From positions 1 to 9,994 of the forward strand of contig CATKXA010000032.1 in NCBI GenBank assembly GCA_949840475.1: DNA of 9,994 nucleotides. The letters run 5' to 3'. The position numbers were made by a program, and so were the translations under genes. The DNA comes from an uncultured Thermoanaerobacterales bacterium (GTDB taxonomy: Bacteria; Bacillota; Clostridia; Christensenellales; UBA1242). The notes under the pieces are model-generated. The model made no database searches. It was not told the origin of the DNA and was given only the letters and a program-made list of their open reading frames with translations. The stretch's first letter is position 1; each line of letters starts with the position of its first letter. Below are positions 1 through 6,586 of the stretch, piece by piece.

Positions 1-1089
1 GTTGTAGTTTGTAATTTGACCAGCCTTGCTAAACTCTATAACAACAGACATGCTAAGCCTGTCTTCACCTGGGTTAAGCGAGCAGATTCCATTAGACAAA
101 ACCTTTGGAAGCATTGGCAACACGTAGTCAGGAAAATAAACACTTGTGCCTCTTTTAAAAGCTTCTTTGTCAAGTTCGCTATTCTCTTTAACATAGTGCG
201 ATACGTCCGCAATATGTACACTGAGCACATATTTATCATCTTTTTTGTAAAGCGATATTGCGTCGTCAAAGTCCCTTGCATCTTCGCCGTCAATAGTGAT
301 TGTTAGTTCCTTTCTAAAGTCTTTTCTACCCTCTATCTGAAACTCTGACACTGGAACATTAACCTTGTTCGCCTCGTCCAAAACAGACTTAGGAAATTCC
401 TCAATAAGCCCAAAGCTACGAATAACAGACAAGGTAGAAACCTTATAACTATTACAGTCGCCAAGAACCTCTATTACTTCGCCCTGAGCCATCCTAGTTC
501 TAGATGGATACTCAGTGATTTTTACAACAACTTTTTCATTGTTTTTAGCCCCATTTGTTTTAGAAGCTTGAATAAATAAACTATCTGAAAAACGCTCATC
601 ATCTGGAATAACAATAGCTCCGCCACCAGTCGTTTGAAACAAACCAACAATAGTTTTAAAACCTCTCTCTACTATGCTTACAACCTCGCCTTGCTTTTTG
701 CCTCTTCTGCTTTCACGATTTCCTTTGCCATTTTTGTTTGCTTCTTTAAAAAGCCTAACAACAACTGTATCGCCATGAGTCGCACCATTTAAAACTCTTT
801 CGGCAATAAATATATCCTCGCCATTACTATCGATAGGTCTGGCAAAAGCATAGCCTTGCTTGCTGCCTATAATTTTAGCGTTGATTCCCGACGTAAAATT
901 ACATGTAGTATACTTATTACGCTTTGTCAAAATAAGCTTATCTTCTCTAATAAGCTCATTTAAAGCACTGGCTAATGCTTTTTTGTCAAAGCCTTTATTT
1001 AGTCCAAGGCTCGCTGAAATCTGGTCAAAAGTTAATAGCTTTTGTTTTTTAGATTTAAACAAGTCTAATATTTTTTCTTTAAAATTCAT
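1..1089 (-). CDS. rnr: Ribonuclease R, N-terminal half (runs off the left edge)
   Basis: This is a 3'-to-5' exoribonuclease of the RNase II/RNB family, which degrades structured RNA in the cytoplasm and takes part in RNA quality control. The 363 codons in the window form the N-terminal half of a protein usually 700-800 residues long; the frame is still open at position 1. A helical N-terminal domain (about residues 1-65) is followed by two cold-shock-type OB folds (about 70-137, with GSKQGYAF, and about 145-210, with GGGAIVIPDDERF). The RNB domain then starts near 255. Its signature GEDARDFDDAI gives D267, D273, D275 and D276, matching the metal-binding aspartates of E. coli RNase R, and GTSVYFP and VLSNGICSLNP follow. 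The ATG at 1089 has AAGGGGA upstream and sits 9 nt after the zinc-ribbon gene, so the two are probably co-transcribed. No separate promoter is visible. The missing part should hold the end of RNB and the S1 domain. Confidence 0.97.
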   Translation of the reverse strand, partial: MNFKEKILDLFKSKKQKLLTFDQISASLGLNKGFDKKALASALNELIREDKLILTKRNKYTTCNFTSGINAKIIGSKQGYAFARPIDSNGEDIFIAERVLNGATHGDTVVVRLFKEANKNGKGNRESRRGKKQGEVVSIVERGFKTIVGLFQTTGGGAIVIPDDERFSDSLFIQASKTNGAKNNEKVVVKITEYPSRTRMAQGEVIEVLGDCNSYKVSTLSVIRSFGLIEEFPKSVLDEANKVNVPVSEFQIEGRKDFRKELTITIDGEDARDFDDAISLYKKDDKYVLSVHIADVSHYVKENSELDKEAFKRGTSVYFPDYVLPMLPKVLSNGICSLNPGEDRLSMSVVIEFSKAGQITNYN

Positions 1090-1098
1090 AATGTCCCC

Positions 1099-1797
1099 TT
1101 AAATATGAAATTCTTTCGCAAGCTCTCTTGCAAGTTTATTCCTTTTAAAAATCCTAAGTATTGCTGTAAATGTAAGCGATACTAACATAAAGATCAAGCT
1201 TAAAAGTATTGAATATTTATTGAGCACAAGCATAACTACAAAATAGATAACACTAAGTACTGCTATAAATGTAACGCTTCTAAGCAGATTGTTCTCATAT
1301 CTTTTTAAACAAAAACATAGTATAGTTTCAACAAGCACCGATGCCATTAAAATAGCAGGCACGCAGTATTCTATTGACCAACCAAAGCTTGTCTTTAAAT
1401 TCAAATGATTATATACATCAATAAACACAACAAATAATGATACAATTACGCTGACAATAGTAAGGTTTTTTAAATAGTTCTTTAAGCTCGCTTTTATTGG
1501 TTCGATAAATACATGAAATATTAAAACCAATGCTGCTAGTACATAAGCAAACCAATACGGCTCAGTTTTAAAAGCGATATTGACTATTGTACAAATAAGT
1601 GCAATAAGCCAAAAACTTATTCTAATTGCAGTATGCCACTTAATTGAGTCAATATGCTTAAAATTATAAACTGGATAACTTTTATTATTCTCATGGCAAT
1701 CTTTCCCGTCTGCAATGTACTTTCCACAGAGAGGGCAGTTGCTCAAGTCGCTAGAAACAAAAGCATTGCACGCTGAACATTTTCTATCTTGCTGCAT
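1099..1797 (-). CDS. Zinc-ribbon protein with about six membrane segments (DUF6320-like)
   Basis: A 232-residue membrane protein of unknown function. It begins with a short zinc ribbon (C7-x2-C10 and C21-P-L-C24-G), followed by a polar linker and about six hydrophobic segments, for example FWLIALICTIVNIAF, AYVLAALVLIFHVFI, IVSVIVSLFVVFI and LLSLIFMLVSLTFTAI. A basic C-terminal tail follows. From memory it resembles DUF6320, a family often encoded beside alcohol-acetyltransferase-like genes, and the neighbour here fits that. I chose the ATG at 1797 over the in-frame ATG at 1830 because AGGAGGGA lies 7 nt before it and the cysteine pair then falls at residues 7 and 10, as usual for such ribbons. 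The gene overlaps the end of the acyltransferase gene by 14 bp, which suggests translational coupling. It may help the acyltransferase reach a membrane substrate, but that is an inference from position only. Confidence 0.7.
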   Translation of the reverse strand: MQQDRKCSACNAFVSSDLSNCPLCGKYIADGKDCHENNKSYPVYNFKHIDSIKWHTAIRISFWLIALICTIVNIAFKTEPYWFAYVLAALVLIFHVFIEPIKASLKNYLKNLTIVSVIVSLFVVFIDVYNHLNLKTSFGWSIEYCVPAILMASVLVETILCFCLKRYENNLLRSVTFIAVLSVIYFVVMLVLNKYSILLSLIFMLVSLTFTAILRIFKRNKLARELAKEFHI

Positions 1798-3301
1798 ACA
1801 AGTCCCTCCTGTTACTATATACTTTAACATTTATTCCGTGGCTTGTAAGTTCGCTTATAATATCTCTTTCCGTCTGACTAGAAGCAAGTTTTGAACTTAT
1901 ACACATTGTCAGCTTGTCGTTATACGAAATAATGCCTATACTCTTTGCATTGTGCTTGCTTTTGCCAAGGTTTACAGTATAGCTATCAATGTACTTTTCA
2001 AACTCACGAGGAGCGTCTACTCTTCCAAGGTTTGACAATGCTAGCGTTTGATAATTCTCGCCCATATAGTTAAAGCCAAGCTTCATTACAATATTTTTTA
2101 TAAATAGTGGTAAAACTTTAACAAACGCATTTTTTTGTAAACTGACATTTGCATTGATGTTTGCTTGCAAAAACTCTTTATCAATGGTAGATAGTTCTCT
2201 TTTAAAGATATTAAGAACATCTTCAAACTTTAAGTTATCGCCGTCAACTTCAACATTTATGTAAGAAGAAAAATTTCTAAGCGTAGACGACTCAAATCTA
2301 GTCCTTAGGTCTATAGGAATAGAAATTCTTGTTGGCTTATTACCCGTTTGCCTTTTATAAACAGCGTAGCCAATGGCAGCAGCTAAAAAGGCTGACAACG
2401 AAGCGTCATATTTTTTTGCTACCTCTTTGATTTCGCTTACACTCATCTCCGCTTCAATAGTATTAACAATACTAGATGCAAGCATATTTCCTTTGATTTT
2501 ATATGCTGGCCTTTCCTTTGGTCTTTTATATTTTTTTTGAGTGTAATATGTGAAGAAACTATCTTCCACCTCTTGGTCACTAGGAACATCTAAATAACTA
2601 AGACAGCCCTTCATGTCACTAATATTCTCGCCCAGCCTTTGAAAGTATCTAGCAAGCAAACTATTAAAAAACATAAGTGCCCCTCTGCCATCACTGATAC
2701 CATGGAATACTTCTAAGCTAATTGTATAATCTCTATATAAAACTCTGATTAAAAAACTTTCGCTGTCGTCTAAATCAAACGGTCTACAAGGAAAGTCTTG
2801 TTCTTCTTTTACATTAAGCCTTGCAAAATTTCGCTCAAAATAGTTCCAAAAAAAGCCATGACAAAGCCTAACATTAAATGTCGGAAATCTAGGCATAATA
2901 TCATCAACAGCACTTTGCAACACCTCTTTGTTGACTTTATCTTTTAGTGTTACAGATAGTCTATACACAAAGTTCCAGTCCTTAACTGAGGCACTAGGAT
3001 AAATACTTGCAGCATTATCTAGCCTAAACCAGCTTTGAAGCTTACCTCGCTTTTCAAGCTCACGAAGAGTTTGCTCTTGTGTCTTTCTAAGTTGCTTTTC
3101 TTCCAATTTTCTCTGCTTTAAAAGCTCATTAATCTTTTGTTTTTCAGCCTTCTTATTTTGCTTTATTTGCAGTTTTTCTTGTTTTTTGCTGTTTTTAAGC
3201 TGTTTTTTTTCGTCTTTAGCAAGGTTTTTTGCGATTTTCTTATCGCTACAGCCATCGCTCAAAGCTTGCATATCAACAACTGTTTCTTTGTCCTTGCTCA
3301 T
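1784..3301 (-). CDS. Condensation-fold acyltransferase (alcohol acetyltransferase-like) with a lysine-rich N-terminal extension
   Basis: A 505-residue protein of the chloramphenicol-acetyltransferase/NRPS-condensation superfamily, whose members (alcohol acetyltransferases, PapA-type and WS/DGAT enzymes) move an acyl group from CoA or a carrier protein to an alcohol or amine. The catalytic HxxxDG motif is intact as H200-GIS-D204-G205. The segment WFRLDNAASIYPSAS (about 91-105) matches the usual start of this bacterial family, and the C-terminal half carries LSNLGRVDAP. The true substrate cannot be read from the sequence. Residues about 20-88 form a highly charged Lys/Glu/Gln-rich stretch, probably a long helix or coiled coil, which most relatives I know lack or have much shorter. 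The ATG at 3301 is preceded by AAAGGAGA at good spacing, and a promoter lies just upstream. It is the first gene of the cluster that continues into the zinc-ribbon protein and rnr. Confidence 0.8.
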   Translation of the reverse strand: MSKDKETVVDMQALSDGCSDKKIAKNLAKDEKKQLKNSKKQEKLQIKQNKKAEKQKINELLKQRKLEEKQLRKTQEQTLRELEKRGKLQSWFRLDNAASIYPSASVKDWNFVYRLSVTLKDKVNKEVLQSAVDDIMPRFPTFNVRLCHGFFWNYFERNFARLNVKEEQDFPCRPFDLDDSESFLIRVLYRDYTISLEVFHGISDGRGALMFFNSLLARYFQRLGENISDMKGCLSYLDVPSDQEVEDSFFTYYTQKKYKRPKERPAYKIKGNMLASSIVNTIEAEMSVSEIKEVAKKYDASLSAFLAAAIGYAVYKRQTGNKPTRISIPIDLRTRFESSTLRNFSSYINVEVDGDNLKFEDVLNIFKRELSTIDKEFLQANINANVSLQKNAFVKVLPLFIKNIVMKLGFNYMGENYQTLALSNLGRVDAPREFEKYIDSYTVNLGKSKHNAKSIGIISYNDKLTMCISSKLASSQTERDIISELTSHGINVKVYSNRRDLYAAR

Positions 3302-3321
3302 AAACGTCTCCTTTTATTACT

Positions 3322-3350
3322 ATTTTACCCCAAAACAAAAAGTATGTCTA
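3322..3350 (-). promoter_or_regulatory. Sigma-A-type promoter for the acyltransferase cluster
   Basis: On the minus strand the -35 box TAGACA (3350-3345) and the -10 box TAAAAT (3327-3322) each match consensus at five of six positions, with a 17-bp spacer. Transcription would start near 3315, giving a short leader that holds the AAAGGAGA ribosome binding site. The -35 box overlaps the right arm of the hairpin described next. Confidence 0.6.
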
Positions 3351-3366
3351 TCAATTTTTGACATAC
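3332..3366 (-). terminator. Hairpin plus T-rich tract after the HipA-like operon
   Basis: On the minus strand GTATGTC (3366-3360) and GACATAC (3348-3342) form a perfect 7-bp stem around an 11-nt loop, followed at once by TTTTTGTTTT (3341-3332). The hairpin begins 9 bp after the stop codon of the small HipA-like gene. The layout is that of an intrinsic terminator, but the stem is AT-rich and the loop is long, so ending may be only partial. Some read-through into the acyltransferase cluster is possible. Because its 3' arm contains most of the downstream -35 box, the hairpin could instead be an operator. Confidence 0.5.
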
Positions 3367-3375
3367 CTTTAAAGC

Positions 3376-3696
3376 TTAATATCTAATTTTGAGATAAAAT
3401 GAACCTTTATCAAGTCTAAGCCTTGCTATTTTTGTTAGATTAGTAAATTCGTCATCTCCACTTACAACATTTGCTTCGCTTCTAATATAAGGATTATCAA
3501 GTAGCTTAAAAAAATACGCGAACTCGCTAAAAAGTTTGTTTGACTTTTTTGTTCCACCACTTAGTAGCATACTTGCTCTTGGAACAATGTATTTTTGCTT
3601 GGCGAGCTCAGAGCCAGGAACTGGTGTAAAGATATACTCATCTTTCTTTTCTAGTTCTCCAAGCTCATACTCTTTGTAACATAACACAATCTTCAT
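3376..3696 (-). CDS. Small protein resembling a stand-alone HipA N-terminal subdomain (HipS-like)
   Basis: A 106-residue protein, third gene of the HipA-like kinase operon. Its start, MKIVLCYKEYELGEL followed by KKDEYIFTPVPGSE, resembles the first beta-strands of the HipA N-terminal subdomain, in which a short strand and a G-x-L turn open the fold. That domain is absent from both neighbouring kinases. In HipBST systems this subdomain is a separate protein, HipS, that restrains the kinase HipT, so a similar partner role is plausible here. This rests on weak similarity and on position. I chose the ATG at 3696, 4 nt after the kinase stop codon, because an ATG at 3717 would overlap the kinase gene and add an atypical seven-residue leader. 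AAAGGGG sits upstream at rather long spacing. There are no membrane segments or cysteine clusters. It could also be an unrelated small partner. Confidence 0.5.
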   Translation of the reverse strand: MKIVLCYKEYELGELEKKDEYIFTPVPGSELAKQKYIVPRASMLLSGGTKKSNKLFSEFAYFFKLLDNPYIRSEANVVSGDDEFTNLTKIARLRLDKGSFYLKIRY

Positions 3697-3700
3697 AATC

Positions 3701-4747
3701 CTACACACCCCTTTCATAAAACATTGCTAAATAATATTTACTTTCAAGCTTTGTATATCTATCATTAAAAAGCTCTTGAGCCATTTGTATAAAAAACTCA
3801 GGTATAACAAATCCAGTTTTTTCTTTTATTCGCTCAGCACTCTTTTTAGCATTAAATTTAATGTTTTGAAATATCTTAAGCAACTTATCATTTTTACATA
3901 AATAATCAGCAAAAGTATTTGTTATTCTATCTATAGGATAATTTGATTCTCCAAAAAAATTTGGTATATATTTTTCAGCATCAAAATCCACAGGCAAGTA
4001 GACAGCTGGAGTTATTGTTCTAATATCTCCGTCATAGTGCTCTTCAATTTGTTCAAGAGTTATGTCGTCTAGTTGATTATTGCTAACCAAACGATATAAT
4101 TCATGCTCCTGACTATTTAAAATTTGTTCAAAATAAACTGATAAGTTCATAATTCCAAAAGTAAATTCATTGTCAAACACTGGGCAAACTTTAAAAACTT
4201 TTTTATTATTGTCTATCTCAAATAATAAATTGAACTCTGACCTGTCACTGTGCACAGCCAAGTAATCAAAAAGCGAAATCAAAAATAACTTTTGTTCAAA
4301 ACCATTCTCTAATGTTAAGCCATTCATTTCACAGTAAATTTTAGCGAGTCTAGTCAAGTTTTCAACTGAATAAGTTTGAGTATTGCCGCCAAGCAAATCC
4401 TCCATTTCGCTAATAAACAAATTACAACTTAGCCTTTCGCAATCACTACTCAGCACGCTTTTACTGATAATTGCTTTAAGTCCACCAATGTATCCAATGT
4501 CAACATCTGCACATGGTAGTCCATTTTCTTTAGCAAAGTCTTGGTACATAAGCTCTGCACATTGAAATATATTAAAATATGTATTTTCTCTAATATTACG
4601 TTTAATAAAATACTCTTGCCCATCTGATTCAAACTTTGACACCCAATTTCTAGAGGCAGAATAAAAACTCTCAACATTTAAAAGTTTCTCATCTTGTTTG
4701 GTAATAAAATAACTGCCATTTAGTCTATTAATTGGTAAATCTAACAT
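3701..4747 (-). CDS. HipA-like protein kinase, second of a tandem pair
   Basis: A 348-residue kinase-fold protein of the HipA/CtkA type, predicted to phosphorylate a protein substrate using ATP. Visible kinase elements are a likely ATP-binding lysine (EYFIK, K49), the catalytic-loop motif HSDRSEFN (D168, N173) and the metal-binding FDNEF (D192, in the role of DFG). The C-terminal helical end NIKFNAKKSAERIKEKTGF is nearly repeated in the upstream kinase, so the two are paralogs. It lacks a recognisable HipA N-terminal subdomain and the S-x-G-x-QPK loop of classical HipA. The start at 4747 is supported by AAAGGGGAT just upstream; an in-frame ATG at 4777 would overlap the previous gene. It lies 10 nt after kinase 1 and 4 nt before the HipS-like gene, so the three are surely co-transcribed. 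Its loop has Ser where kinase 1 has His (DRS against DRH). Confidence 0.8.
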   Translation of the reverse strand: MLDLPINRLNGSYFITKQDEKLLNVESFYSASRNWVSKFESDGQEYFIKRNIRENTYFNIFQCAELMYQDFAKENGLPCADVDIGYIGGLKAIISKSVLSSDCERLSCNLFISEMEDLLGGNTQTYSVENLTRLAKIYCEMNGLTLENGFEQKLFLISLFDYLAVHSDRSEFNLLFEIDNNKKVFKVCPVFDNEFTFGIMNLSVYFEQILNSQEHELYRLVSNNQLDDITLEQIEEHYDGDIRTITPAVYLPVDFDAEKYIPNFFGESNYPIDRITNTFADYLCKNDKLLKIFQNIKFNAKKSAERIKEKTGFVIPEFFIQMAQELFNDRYTKLESKYYLAMFYERGV

Positions 4748-4757
4748 ATTATCCCCT

Positions 4758-5762
4758 TTATTTTGCCATAGGCTCAACTTGTTGCAATCTTTCTAGTGCT
4801 TTGTCTAATCTCATTTTTCGATTATTAAAAAGCTTTTGTGCAAGTTCGTAAACATATGTGAGTATTGTAAAGCCTGTCTGTGTCTTTATCTTTTCAGCCT
4901 CATGCTTGGCATTAAACTTGATATTTTTATAAAACTCTTTAAGTTCACCACTTTCCCCTATCTTTTGAGCAAGCTCTTGGATTAAGTTCTCTTCGGCATT
5001 ATCAAAAAAATCCTCATCGTCTAAAAAGTCATGGTCTTTAACTCCTAGAAACGATAGCCTCTCGAAGTTTTCTCCGCCAATGTAATCAGTTATCTGCTCT
5101 AATGAAGCATCTGCTGCACCTAATTCTAAGAGCTTTGGCAAACATCCAAACCATGCCGATAGTGGCCTTAAGCCGAAACCAAATTCATTATCAAAAGCTG
5201 GAGCCAATTTTAATGTTTCTGTTTCTATATCTTCAATAAACAGTATATTTCTTGTGTGCCTATCTTCATGAGCTGCAAGATAGTCCATTAAAACAAGCTT
5301 GAGTAAAGCAGTTTCAATATTCTTATCAAGCGGTATTTTGTTCATTTTAGAAAACTTTTTTAATGCCTTTAACATGTACTCAACGCTAATATAATAATGC
5401 AAATTAAAACTTCCATAGCCCGCCTTTTGTATCAATTCAAAGCCATCAATCCTTAAACCTTTATTTACTAGACCCTTGTAATAAACATCTTGACTAATGA
5501 TAGCATCTTTGTTTTTAATCATAGCAACATCAACTTTTGCACATGCTAACCCATTGCTATTTGAAAACGCACTATACAAAAACTCGGCTGATTGTCTAAA
5601 TTTATCAATATCGGTAAACTTTATATAATATCTTTTATCATTTTCTTCATGAATTACAATATCATGCCCTATGGTATATCTAATAATATTGTCTTCTTCT
5701 AATTTTATCAAAGTATCTAAATCATACTTACCTTGTTTTCTTACGCAGTCTAAATTTACCAT
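4758..5762 (-). CDS. HipA-like protein kinase, first of a tandem pair
   Basis: A 334-residue HipA/CtkA-type kinase, the first gene of its operon. The likely ATP-binding lysine is K48 (YYIK), the catalytic loop is HEDRHTRN (D167, N172), and the metal-binding site is FDNEFGFG (D191). These residues lie within one position of those in kinase 2, so the pair arose by duplication and then diverged widely. The protein is shorter than E. coli HipA (about 440 residues) and has no N-terminal HipA subdomain; the small third gene may supply it. The ATG at 5762 is preceded by GAGGT at 5-nt spacing, and a near-consensus promoter lies right behind. No helix-turn-helix gene like hipB is found on either side. 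The target is unknown. Classical HipA phosphorylates glutamyl-tRNA synthetase and HipT phosphorylates tryptophanyl-tRNA synthetase; neither can be assumed here. Confidence 0.82.
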   Translation of the reverse strand: MVNLDCVRKQGKYDLDTLIKLEEDNIIRYTIGHDIVIHEENDKRYYIKFTDIDKFRQSAEFLYSAFSNSNGLACAKVDVAMIKNKDAIISQDVYYKGLVNKGLRIDGFELIQKAGYGSFNLHYYISVEYMLKALKKFSKMNKIPLDKNIETALLKLVLMDYLAAHEDRHTRNILFIEDIETETLKLAPAFDNEFGFGLRPLSAWFGCLPKLLELGAADASLEQITDYIGGENFERLSFLGVKDHDFLDDEDFFDNAEENLIQELAQKIGESGELKEFYKNIKFNAKHEAEKIKTQTGFTILTYVYELAQKLFNNRKMRLDKALERLQQVEPMAK

Positions 5763-5781
5763 GATTACCTCATCGCATTTT

Positions 5782-5809
5782 ATTATACTATAAATAAATT
5801 TTTAGTCAA
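5782..5809 (-). promoter_or_regulatory. Near-consensus promoter for the HipA-like kinase operon
   Basis: On the minus strand the -35 box TTGACT (5809-5804, five of six) is followed after a 16-bp AT-rich spacer by a perfect TATAAT (5787-5782). The expected start site near 5775 leaves a leader of only about 12-15 nt holding GAGGT. This strong promoter with a very short leader leaves little room for RNA-level control; regulation would have to come from a DNA-binding protein. Confidence 0.75.
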
Positions 5810-5836
5810 TACTCAAAATTTTTTAAAACTTCGCAA

Positions 5837-5873
5837 ATAAGTTGCAAAAGCAATCAAATTATGCAACACTTAT
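5837..5873. repeat. Imperfect inverted repeat between the divergent kinase and dut genes
   Basis: ATAAGTTGCA (5837-5846) pairs with TGCAA-CA-CTTAT (5862-5873): ten base pairs with a two-base bulge around a 15-nt loop. It lies between the kinase promoter and the dut ribosome binding site (AAGGAGA, 5877-5883). It could be an operator for dut or for both directions. I could not find a convincing -35/-10 pair for dut: TATATT (5871-5876) is a possible -10 box, but nothing good lies 16-18 bp before it. Confidence 0.35.
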
Positions 5874-5890
5874 ATTAAGGAGATAAACAT

Positions 5891-6406
5891 ATGAAAAGAA
5901 TCGCAGAATTTTATAAAGTAAGCTTTGAGCAATTTTCAAAAGATTATAAAGCACTTGTAGGTGAAATAGACGACGCTACTTTAGTAGAAATGTATAACAA
6001 TATAAAGTTGCCTCAAAGAGCAACTACTACCTCAGCAGGTTACGATTTTTATTTACCTTTTGCAATTAAACTAAAAGCCAATGAACAAATGATGATACCA
6101 ACTGGTATACGCGCCTTTATGAAAGACGACTATGCTCTTTTAATAATGCCCAAAAGTGGGCTTGGTACTAAAAATAGACTGCAACTTAACAATACAATAG
6201 GTCTTATTGATAGCGACTACTACTATATAAACAATGAAGGTCATATATTAACTAAAATCATTCATGATAATCGTGATGATAAAGCAGCCACTCTAGAGCT
6301 ACCAGCCGGAAAAAGCTACATTCAAGGCGTGTTTATCAAATTTGGAATAACACGTTCAGATAAAGTCACAACCAAGCGTTCAGGCGGCTTTGGCAGCACC
6401 AAGTAG
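5891..6406 (+). CDS. dut: dUTP diphosphatase (trimeric dUTPase)
   Basis: This enzyme hydrolyses dUTP to dUMP and pyrophosphate, keeping uracil out of DNA and supplying dUMP for dTMP synthesis. All five motifs of the homotrimeric family are present in its 171 residues: motif I around SAGYDF (48-53), motif II PKSGLG (87-92), motif III GLIDSDYYY (104-112, with the general-base aspartate D107), motif IV GKSYIQGVF (140-148), and the glycine-rich motif V RSGGFGST (163-170), the mobile C-terminal arm that closes over the nucleotide. Motif II has Lys where Arg is usual. About 40 residues precede motif I, longer than E. coli Dut; I recall longer N-termini and the DSDYYxxNEGHI form of motif III from Bacillota enzymes. 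The ATG at 5891 has AAGGAGA at 5877-5883. The gene stands alone on the plus strand, divergent from the kinase operon. Confidence 0.97.
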   Translation: MKRIAEFYKVSFEQFSKDYKALVGEIDDATLVEMYNNIKLPQRATTTSAGYDFYLPFAIKLKANEQMMIPTGIRAFMKDDYALLIMPKSGLGTKNRLQLNNTIGLIDSDYYYINNEGHILTKIIHDNRDDKAATLELPAGKSYIQGVFIKFGITRSDKVTTKRSGGFGSTK

Positions 6407-6421
6407 CCAAATTGCTCCGCC
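6383..6421 (+). repeat. Hairpin spanning the dut stop codon
   Basis: GGCGG (6383-6387) pairs with CCGCC (6417-6421), and inside it TTGGC (6390-6394) pairs with GCCAA (6406-6410); an unequal internal loop separates the two stems. The outer left arm lies in the codons of the glycine-rich motif V, and the inner right arm starts at the last base of the stop codon. No T-tract follows, so it is not an ordinary intrinsic terminator; it could protect the 3' end of the mRNA or be chance. Confidence 0.4.
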
Positions 6422-6511
6422 TAAATGAACCCCAAGTAATCGATATATTTTTCAACGATAGAATCATTAAAAATAAAGTTAAGGAAATCTTATTTATAGA
6501 CCAGCGGGCTA

Positions 6512-6551
6512 CTTCATATCTTTACGGCTTGCAGTCAAGCCTCTTCATATC
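6512..6551. repeat. Direct repeats flanking a 6-bp hairpin
   Basis: CTTCATATC occurs at 6512-6520 and again at 6543-6551. Between the copies lies GGCTTG-CAGT-CAAGCC (6526-6541), a perfect 6-bp stem with a 4-nt loop. The function is unknown; it may be part of the larger element reaching 6679. Confidence 0.6.
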
Positions 6552-6586
6552 GTTATCACCCCTCTTAGTACTAGCGTACCTCTATC

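Noticed and set aside
16..306. Plus-strand and minus-strand short frames inside rnr
   Set aside because: They overlap the conserved rnr coding sequence, which carries the RNB catalytic motif in another frame.
1798..1830. Longer N-terminus for the zinc-ribbon protein starting at 1830
   Set aside because: The ATG at 1797 has a near-perfect AGGAGG at 7 nt, while the upstream ATG lies deeper in the preceding gene without one.
4450..4677. Minus-strand 75-residue frame inside kinase 2
   Set aside because: It is a shifted shadow of the kinase gene with no family features and no ribosome binding site.
5842..5876. TTGCAA and TATATT as a dut promoter
   Set aside because: The spacing is 23 bp, too long for a sigma-A promoter, and the -10 box would touch the ribosome binding site.
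6383..6490. Minus-strand frames downstream of dut that look protein-like (GVHLGGAIWLLGAA and DFLNFIFNDSIVEKY)
   Set aside because: The two pieces lie in different frames, are broken by stops, have no start or ribosome binding site, and one is antisense to the conserved dut motif V.
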